Positions 56,300 to 64,000 of a DNA stretch of 64,000 nucleotides are shown here, one piece after another. The notes beneath the pieces were generated by a model. That model was not told where the DNA came from and made no database searches. It worked only from the letters and a program-made list of their open reading frames with translations. Made by a program: the position numbers and the translations under genes. Source of the stretch: Mytilus edulis (taxonomy: Eukaryota > Mollusca > Bivalvia > Mytilida > Mytilidae). The stretch is from assembly GCF_963676685.1 (NCBI RefSeq), contig NC_092349.1, positions 84,890,604-84,954,603 of the forward strand. The letters run 5' to 3'. Numbering within the stretch: the first letter of the stretch is position 1; each line of letters opens with the position of its first letter.

Positions 56300-58526
56300 T
56301 TAAGGATGTACTTAGGTGAGGTTAAGAAACTAGAGGCTCTAAAGAGCCTGTGTCGCTCACCTTGGTCTATGTGCATATTAAACAAAGGACACAAATGGAT
56401 TCATGACAAAATTGTATTTTGGTGATGGTGATGTGTTTGAAGTTCTTACTTTACTGAACGATTTTGCTTCTTACAATTATATCTATCATGAACTTTGCCC
56501 ATTAGTAACAGAGAACTATATTTGGTAAAAATTTACATAAATTTACCAAATTAATGAAAATTGTTAAAAATTGACTATAAAGGGCAATAACTCCTTAAGG
56601 GGTCAATTGACCATTTAGGTCATGTTGACTTATTTGTAGATCTTACTTTGCTGAACATTATTGCTGTTTACAGTTTATCTCTAACTATAATAATATTCAA
56701 GATAATAACCAAAAACAGCAAAATTTCTTCAAAATTACCAATTCAGGGGCAGCAACCCAACAACCGATTGACCGATTCATCTGAAAATTTCAGGGCAGAT
56801 AGTTCTTGACCTGATAAACATTTTTATCCCCTGTCAGATTTCCTCAAAATGCTTTGGTTTTTGAGTTATAAGCCAAAAACTGCATTTTACCCCTATGTTC
56901 TATTTTTAGCGGTGGCGGCCATCTTGGTTGGTTGAACAGGTCACGCCACACATTTTTTAAACTAGATACCCCAAAGATGATTGTGGCCAAGTTTGGATTA
57001 ATTTGGCCAAGTAGTTTCAGAGGAGAAGATTTTTGTAAAAGATTATTTTAATTTACGAAAAATGGTTAAAAATTGACTATAAAGGGCAATAACTCCTAAA
57101 CGGGTCAACTGACCATTTTGGTCATTTGACTTATTTGTAGATCTTACTTTGCTGAACATTATTGCTGTTTACAGTTTATCTCTATCTATAATAATATTCA
57201 AGATAATAACCAAAAACAGCAAAATTTCCTCAAAATTACCAATTCAGGGGCAGCAACCCAACAACCTATTGACCGATTCATCTGAAAATTTTAGGGCAGA
57301 TAGATCTTGACCTGATAAACATTTTTATCCCATGTCAGATTTCCTCAAAATGCTTTGGTTTTTGAGTTATAAGCCAAAAACTGCATTTTACCCCTTTGTT
57401 CTATTTTTAGCCGTGGCGGCCATCTTGGTTGGTTGACCAGGTCACGCCACACATTTTTTAAACTAGATACCCCAAAGATGATTGTGGCCAAGTTTGGATT
57501 AATTTGGCCAAGTAGTTTCAGAGGAGAAGATTTTTGTAAAAGATTACTTTAATTAACGAAAAATGGTTAAAAATTGACTATAAAGGGCAATAACTCCTAA
57601 ACGGGTCAACTGACCATTTTGGTCATGTTGACTTATTTGTAGATCTTACTTTGCTGAACATTATTGCTGTTTACAGTTTATCTCTAACTATAATAATATT
57701 CAAGATAATAACCAAAAACAGCAAAATTTCTTCAAAATTACCAATTCAGGGGCAGCAACCCAACAACCGATTGACCGATTCATCTGAAAATTTCAGGGCA
57801 GATAGATCTTGACCTGATAAACATTTTTACCCCGTGTCAGATTTGCTCTAAATGCTTTGGTTTTTGAGTTATAAGCCAAAAACTGCATTTTACCCCTATG
57901 TTCTATTTTTAGCCGTGGCGGCCATCTTGGTTGGTTGACCGGGTCACACCACACATTTTTTAAACTAGATACCCCATTATGATTGTGGCCAAGTTTGGTT
58001 TGATTTGGCCCAGTAGTTTCAGAGGAGAAGATTTTTGTAAAAGTTAACGACGACGGACGACGACGACGACGACGGACGACGGACGACGACGGACGACGAC
58101 GGTTCGACGGACGCCAAGTGATGAGAAAAGCTCACTTGGCCCTTCGGGCCAGGTGAGCTGAAAATGAAGAAATTAAAAAGGATACTATAAGCTGGTAGAG
58201 CATCAATTAAAGATAAAGATAAGCTAAAAATATTGATAGGTCATGGACTTCCTTTTGGAGATATTTGAGATTTAAAATATGGCGGGAAAAGGCTGATTCT
58301 GACTTTTACCTTATATTTGCATTGGTATTCTTTGGGTCTCAAAACAAAAGAAAAAAAATTAAGAATCTTCTAAAATTTTGGTAAATGACCTTTCATGAGC
58401 TATTTAGTCTTATATGAAAAAATAAATGGGTGTTATGGGGCAAAATACATTGTATTGTATGGAAAAACACCAAGGAGTCCAAACATTTGATACACATTTC
58501 AAAACCTCACCTAAGTACATCCTTAA
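56300..58526. mobile_element. Outer TIR element interrupted by a 1.8-kb element
   Basis: ttaaggatgtacttaggtga at 56300 and its complement tcacctaagtacatccttaa ending at 58526 are a perfect inverted pair. Only about 25 bp on the left and 360 bp on the right belong to it; the rest (about 56330-58160) is the inserted element. Confidence 0.82.
56330..58160 (+). mobile_element. 1.8-kb element with three 501-bp tandem units
   Basis: Starts agaggctctaaagagcctgt with gtcgctcacctt and ends with gctcacttggcccttcgggc followed by caggtgagct. The unit marked by ttgactataaagggcaataa recurs at 56571, 57073 and 57574 (502 and 501 bp). A (gac)n-rich run (58047-58105) precedes the 3' end, as in the unrelated-looking 2-kb family at 31596 and 48803. 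Non-coding and non-autonomous. Confidence 0.88.
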
Positions 58527-60488
58527 TGTCAAATGCTTAGCGGAAATTCAGCAAAAAATTATCTGGTCTATGGTTTGACCTGTCCAGGGTTAAAAAAAAA
58601 ACCATGACTTTCAGCACTCAACTAAACAAGCTTTCATGAGACCACCGTTAACCATGTCTGACAACCATAGCAGACTTTGACAGAATAGAGTATAACAAAT
58701 ATAGTTTATATCCTATTACATATACCGGTATGTTTAATTAACAAGAAATTCATGTGATAAAAAAAGTTTTTTTAATCAGTCTCTGAACCAGATGTGGCTT
58801 GATTGGCACTCATAGGTTTTCCAGACATGACAATACAAAGGATCTCAAAGACAAGAGACATTTCACAGAAACTATCAGGTATCTGTTTACAAGATATGGA
58901 TAATCCATCTCTTCAGCCATCTGATATGTTGCTTAATAAGCATCCCAATAACACAAAAACAGAATTTATTCTATGGTTGGATTTTTTATTTCAATATATA
59001 TTTTTTGTTGCTATTTTACCATTTGAAATGTTGTCCTCCAATAATTACTGTAAAGTTAGAAAATATTGTGTGCAATAATTATTTCAAATTGACAAATATG
59101 CGAGATTAATTATTGCAATTTCTGGAAAGTCTGCATACAGATATATGTACCAAATACCAAAACACATGTTCTTATTATAGCAATCATCTCTCAGTTGCTG
59201 GCAATAATTTCTGAATTAACAGTACATAAAATAATTTTATATTAAAAGTCAAACTTCATGATTGTATTTCTTTTATTACAAATGACCAATTGTTATTAGA
59301 TTGATTCTTATACAAAAAACAAAAGGTATAAAAAAAGATCTGATTTCATTGTCATTGAAGCAACTAACCCTGAATATTCATTATTATAATTACCAGTAAT
59401 CTTTATTGTCACCCATCAAAAAGGTAAATATATAAAAGATGTGTTCTATAATACAGTCAATTCATGAACAACAAAAAGCTAATAACGTGATAAGAAGTTT
59501 TTTCTGACAAGATTGTTTTGAAATTTTAACATTACATGCCACTATATCCATGTTCAAATTTCAATTAAGAATTGAATGCCTCTTTTTGTAAATTCATTAG
59601 GGCGAAAAAAAGTTGACCCAAGTATAAGCGTTGAAGCGTTTCATTATAAAAATGTGTGCACAACCAACGCTTTTCAAACCCTTCTTCGGGGAAAAAAAAT
59701 CAACCTTATGCAAATGAAAAGCTTTTTCGGGGTTGAAAATGTTATTAAGTTTTTACAAGAACCATACAAAACAGACAAAAATTTGTCTAAGTCTTATACA
59801 TGTATACAGTCACTTGATAAGGTTGATTTCTGTCTGATAAAGCTCAATTATATATCTGTTTTCAAGCCTTATCTGGTGTAAATGTATCAGAGCCTATGAG
59901 AGGTATGTATCATCTATCATCTGCTTGGACCACTTAATTGGTGAAATCAGTTTAAATTTGGGCTTTTTCAAAATAGAAATAAATGACCACTTGTTAAATA
60001 TAAACAACAAACAAATATTCATATGTGAAAAAAAAAACCATTATATCTTCTATAAATGATAAAACTTGAAATGTATGTTGTGGATAAGATATTTCAGATT
60101 CTTCTCTTGTGCTTTGTTTTAATGTTAAACATGGCACAGAACAAAAATTCAAAAGGTTACAAAATGTATTTATAGCACCATGTTGAACAATATAGCACTG
60201 TGACACCATGGTCCAAAAGTGACCATTGTAGAACAAAATATTCTCATGATATTAGAAAAGTTATTTTCGTTATAAAAATTTCAATAAAAACCATAAATCT
60301 AACCTAACAAATGATCAATAATATATCTTCAGAAGTTCCTCAAAATAATTATCTTTTCAAAAGATATGTAGTACCAAAAAAGAAAAGTTATAAATATATC
60401 ATGTCGTTTTACTTTTACAATATGTTCATAAATATATCTAGTACAATTCCAGGACAGCTAACATGTCTAAGATAATATTTAGTCTGAG

Positions 60489-60494
60489 TTTATT
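60489..60494 (-). terminator. Putative polyadenylation signal AATAAA for the ERCC6L-like gene
   Basis: AATAAA on the minus strand, about 40 nt after the stop codon at 60532-60534. Unverified. Confidence 0.45.
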
Positions 60495-60531
60495 TTTTTG
60501 GCACAGCAACTGTTCTCCTGATTACATTGAC

Positions 60532-63500
60532 TTATGATCCATCAATTTTCTTGTTGATCTTAATAGCCAGAGCTTGAACTTCCTTGTGGGGAAAGATTTC
60601 CAGAGCTTGTAGAATGTTCATCAGAGCCTCATTATAATTACCATTCTTGTACATTGACCTAAAATATAATTACAAATATGAGAACACACTATATACAAAC
60701 TATTCAAACGGCTTACAAAAAAAAACATTTGAAAATTTTTATAATGTTTTTGCTGCAGCTTAATAATAAAGGATACTACAGATACAGTTAAGTCGGCTTC
60801 ATATCTTGACTTACATCTAGAAATTGACAATGAGGGTCGGTTGAAAACAAAACTTTACGACAAAAGAGATGATTTCAGCTTTCCAATTGTGAACTTTCCA
60901 TTTCTAAGTAGCAACATTCCAGCAGCACCTGCATACGGGGTATATATCTCCCAATTGATACGATATTCCCGTGCTTGCATTTCCTATCATGATTTTCATG
61001 ATAGAGGGTTACTGCTCACAAGGAAGCAATTAAACCAAGAGTTCAATGGTGAAGTTGAAATCATCCCTTCGTAAATTTTACGGACGCCATCACGAGTTGG
61101 TTGACCATTATGGAATAACCGTTTCCCAAATGATATCGGATATGTTCCTTACGTCGTAACTACAATCCCCTTCCCTTTCATGAATGTGACCTACCGAATT
61201 AGACTATTTACCAGATTTGTAATCACATAAGCAACACGACGGGTGCCACATGTGGAGCAGGATCTGCTTACCCTTCCGGAGCACCTGAGATCACCCCTAG
61301 TTTTTGGAGGGGTTCGTGTTGTTTATTCTTTAGTTTTTTATGTTGTGTCATGTGTACTATTGTTTTTCTGTTTGTCTTTTTCATTTTTGGCCATGGCGTT
61401 GTCAGTTTGTTTTGGATTTATGAGTTTGACTGTCCCTTTGGTATCTTTCGTCCCTCTTTTAATAGTTAAATGGTGGGTTTTTTGCTGAGAATTCAGATTG
61501 AGTTCATTAATGCCATTGGTTATACTGTCATAGGTTTACAGTGTGGCTAATATAGTGAAACTAGGAAATTCATTACTTTTTACTTGGCTTGTGTCTTTGT
61601 TAAGATTTATTTTTTATAGATATAAGATGAGGTATGAGTGCCAATGAGACAACTCTCCATCCAAGTCTCAATTTGTGAATAAAAAGTAAACCATTAAAGG
61701 TTAGTTTGCATTATTTATTCAGTTGTGTTGTATGTCTGTAATGTATGTTTACATAGTTTTGACTGGTGAATTCTATTTATTGTCATTTTAACCTATCATG
61801 CCTGTTTCTCAACTAATTTTGTTAATATAAGGGAATTATTAACAACTGTCAACAAGTGAGAGGTTTAGCTAGCTATAAAACTAGGTTTATCCCATAATTT
61901 TTTTCTGAAAATGCCTGTACCAAGTTAGGAATAAGACAGTTGTTTTTATGTTGTTCTCTTTTTCTGTTGTCAGTTTTAATTGGCTTCTGTATTTTTGTAC
62001 TTTACCCCTGATTGTTTATTGATTCACCATCAATATTTAGTTTTTTTATGTCTTGCTTATGGACTTTTTTTTTATACTTTTTCCTTTGTACATGATATTG
62101 GATGTAAGATGATGACTGTCCCTACCTATTCATATTTGTTTACATAGTAATTATTACCTTCCTTTCTTTACAAAGCTGCTAAACTTTGTCTGAAGATCTT
62201 CTGAAAGACTGTCAAAATCTAAAACAGAAGTTGTACAAATATTAGAATGATAAAGAGTAACACAAACTACCTATGATAAAAAAAAAAAAATATCTTCCGA
62301 GAAAAAAAAATCAAAACATCATCTGTGTGTATTGCTCTTGAATACAAATTCATTTTTTTACAATAACATTTGAGTTTTTCCAGAGAACATTTGTAACCTT
62401 TAGTTTTCAAATTAGATAGACAGAAATGACAGTGATGTTTTTGTATGGTAAACCCAAACTTCCTTTAATACAAAAATTAAATAGCAGATCTACAGAAACA
62501 TGAGAAAGATGAATTTCTTGCTTCAGATATAGTAATCTATGGATCAATTCCTTATGCTTGAAACATTTTTATTTTATTTTATGTTGTACCCGATGTACAA
62601 AAATGATCATTCAAGACTTGGGCATCACCATTTTATATTTATTTTCATTGCCACTATACTCGTTTGGCTGGGTGATAAAATATCCTGGTAATCATATCTT
62701 AAAATAATAGGAGATAACTGTATTGTATTTTAAGCTCCGACTGCATCAATTGGTGATTTGATGGTCACAAATTAAGTTTACTGGCGACACGTTAGATGAG
62801 ACAGTAAATGGGTATTTGCGACCATCAAATCACAAATTGATGCTGTCGGAGCTTTAATTGCAATATTTTGTTATCTCCATTCTAATGAAACTGACAAAAA
62901 ACGTTAAAACATTTGTTTAAAATCTGTCATATATCATCTGCGCTTGTGCGTTCATTCCATAGCATCAATTGATGCCAGGAAAATTTCTGACGTTATCCAA
63001 TCCAAATTAACGTAACAAACGTTGTTGCATTAGAATTATATATAAAGTTCTATTTTGGCTTTCCTTTTTTGCAGTATTTGTACACTTTTGAAATTAACAA
63101 AAGTTGTAAATGTTTTTGGTTATTCTTGTCACTGGATTACTCATTGATGTTCATCAATAATCTGACCTACATCATAATGACCTACCTTCTTCCTCTGATT
63201 CATCTGCCTCACTCTCAGAAACTTCTTCGTCTGACATTTCATCATCATCATCAATAAAACTGTCATCATCATCATACTCATCTTCTGATTCACTTTCATC
63301 CTCAACGAAATTCTTTTTTGTTGCTTTAGAAGTTTGTTTAGCACCATTTATAGAATCACTATCACTGTCATCACTTACAACATTGTTTCTTGACCTTGAA
63401 GGTTTTTGAACTTTCCCACCTTTTTCTGAATCTTCTTCTTCTTCATCTACATTTTCCTCCTCACTTTCATCTTCATCAGAACTGTCAATGACAGCTTTCC

Positions 63501-64000
63501 TTTTTTTCCTGTTGACAGTAGCTATAGGACTGTCATTAATGTTATCATTAGACCTATCACTGAGAGGACTGTCACTATTTTGATAAGAGTTCTCATTTTC
63601 ATCTGAATTAGATTCATCAACCCTTGATTTAATGTCAGGTGACTTACCACTTTCATCTGATTCATTATTCATTGAATCATCAATACAGTCTGTATTTTGT
63701 TGAGAGTTTAAAGGACGTTTTGGAGTACTTTCAATGCCAAGGTTACTTATCACAGACTTGTTACCAATCACAGCAGGTGTATTTTGTTCAGAATCAACAA
63801 CAATACTAGCAGAGTTATCTGTCCTTGAAGTATCACAACTATTGAAAGGAGAATCTTGAACCAATGCTCCATGTAGTCGTTTCTTTGGTGATGGTGACTC
63901 CTCGACAAAGTTTTCACTGTGAGATCCACTACTACTATGTGAACTGTCGGCAGATCTATTGTCAATGGAAGGACTATCAACAAATGCTGACATTATTGTG
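60532..64000 (-). CDS. ERCC6L: ERCC6L/PICH-like protein, C-terminal exons (partial)
   Basis: Three exons in coding order: 64000-63186 (open at the window edge), 62218-62158, 60658-60532, joined in phase with GT-AG sites (donors GTAGGT and GTAATA). The visible part is about 330 residues. First comes a Ser/Asp-rich disordered region with SP motifs (SPSPKKRL; ESTPKRPLN). A long acidic stretch follows (DESEEENVDEEEEDSEKG; YDDDDSFIDDDDEMSDEE). The C-terminus is a TPR-like hairpin, FVKKGRSMYKNGNYNEALMN then ILQALEIFP, comparable to the end of ERCC6L, a SNF2-family DNA translocase of ultrafine anaphase bridges. The helicase core lies outside the window, so the assignment rests on the acidic region plus this motif. 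The ATG near 63993 is not necessarily the start. Alternative: another acidic nuclear protein with a terminal TPR. Confidence 0.6.
60659..62157 (-). other. Intron of ERCC6L-like gene with RT fragment
   Basis: A 1.5-kb intron with the plus-strand RT fragment at 60765-61465 and a dispersed motif (ccaatgagacaactctccat) near 61640-61700. The rest is AT-rich. Confidence 0.75.
60765..61465 (+). pseudogene. Reverse-transcriptase C-terminal fragment and 3' tail
   Basis: Reads DTTDTVKSASYLDLHLEI, KLYDKRDDFSFPIVNFPF and PAAPAYGVYISQLIRYSRAC, then a frameshift near 61040. It is colinear with the minus-strand fragment at 23340-24010 but lacks the YIDD part. The tail has cacgacgggtgccacatg, cttacccttccggagcacct and gtttgactgtccctttggta, a mussel-typical 3' end. 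Dead copy; Penelope-like affinity suspected. Confidence 0.75.
62219..63185 (-). other. Intron of ERCC6L-like gene with foldback
   Basis: A 967-bp intron. It contains the foldback at 62709-62881 and otherwise AT-rich sequence. Confidence 0.75.
62709..62881. mobile_element. 173-bp foldback element
   Basis: Left gctccgactgcatcaattgg with gatttgatggtc pairs with right gaccatcaaatcacaaattg and gatgctgtcggagc. An outer, less perfect pair (ggagataac / gttatctcc) extends it. The loop is about 55 nt and AT-rich. Confidence 0.85.

Larger units (their letters stand above)
53577..60531. other. Intergenic region between convergent EIF2B1 and ERCC6L-like gene
   Basis: Apart from the elements listed separately (54110, 54330, 54545, 56300) I see AT-rich sequence. 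A short dispersed motif (gattgcaaatgagacaacac) lies near 53963. 58530-60480 has no recognisable gene. A 101-aa frame at 59576-59881 is open but matches nothing I know, and may be element-derived. Confidence 0.65.

Noticed and set aside
58047..58105. (GAC)n runs here and at 33500-33527 as poly-Asp/Arg coding sequence
   Set aside because: They lie near the 3' ends of repeat families and are in no sustained reading frame.
59576..59881. 101-aa open frame as a host gene
   Set aside because: No family recognised, no splice context, and it sits in repeat-rich intergenic DNA; possible element remnant only.
63141..63347. Met/Lys-rich 68-aa and 71-aa minus frames (also 63768-63983)
   Set aside because: Out-of-frame shadows of the acidic ERCC6L-like exon.

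Overview
This is an intron-rich, AT-rich animal nuclear sequence, most likely from a marine bivalve and probably a mussel (Mytilidae). I infer this from split genes with GT-AG introns and small bilaterian-type exons, from an extreme load of tandem repeats and short inverted-repeat elements, and from several dispersed repeats I recognise as typical of Mytilus sequence, such as the module ending in acattccccatttcc. No bacterial, plasmid, phage or CRISPR features are present.

Layout. 1-3046 is a decayed non-LTR retrotransposon carrying a nested inverted-repeat element. 3047-15215 is a 12-kb satellite array of a 56-bp unit, about 215 copies, with higher-order structure. 15486-20462 (+) is a complete four-exon theta-class glutathione S-transferase gene. 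20463-27170 is intergenic and packed with inverted-repeat elements, a SINE and a reverse-transcriptase fragment. 27171-41538 (-) is a complete seven-exon GTF2H3 gene (TFIIH p34). 41573-53576 (+) is a complete nine-exon EIF2B1 gene (eIF2B alpha). The two start codons are divergent and only 34 bp apart, so the pair must share a bidirectional promoter; the same head-to-head pair exists in human. 53577-60531 is intergenic repeat. 60532-64000 (-) is the 3' part of an ERCC6L/PICH-like gene that runs off the window.

The most notable signals are: the divergent GTF2H3/EIF2B1 pair; tandem amplification of two different 5' splice sites inside GTF2H3 (38 bp x3 and 35 bp x4); a hairpin-bearing satellite whose right edge has been block-duplicated; two nearly identical 2.0-2.35-kb elements in opposite orientation in introns of the two divergent genes; several nested insertions, one three levels deep; a 990-bp long-TIR element with a 9-bp target-site duplication; and a 290-bp near-perfect foldback ending about 22 bp before the last EIF2B1 exon.

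Gene functions are unrelated in pathway except that GTF2H3 (transcription and repair) and EIF2B1 (translation initiation) are both housekeeping genes, which fits a shared constitutive promoter. Exon coordinates were derived by hand from splice motifs, reading phase and remembered family sequence. They are internally consistent in phase but unverified by transcripts.
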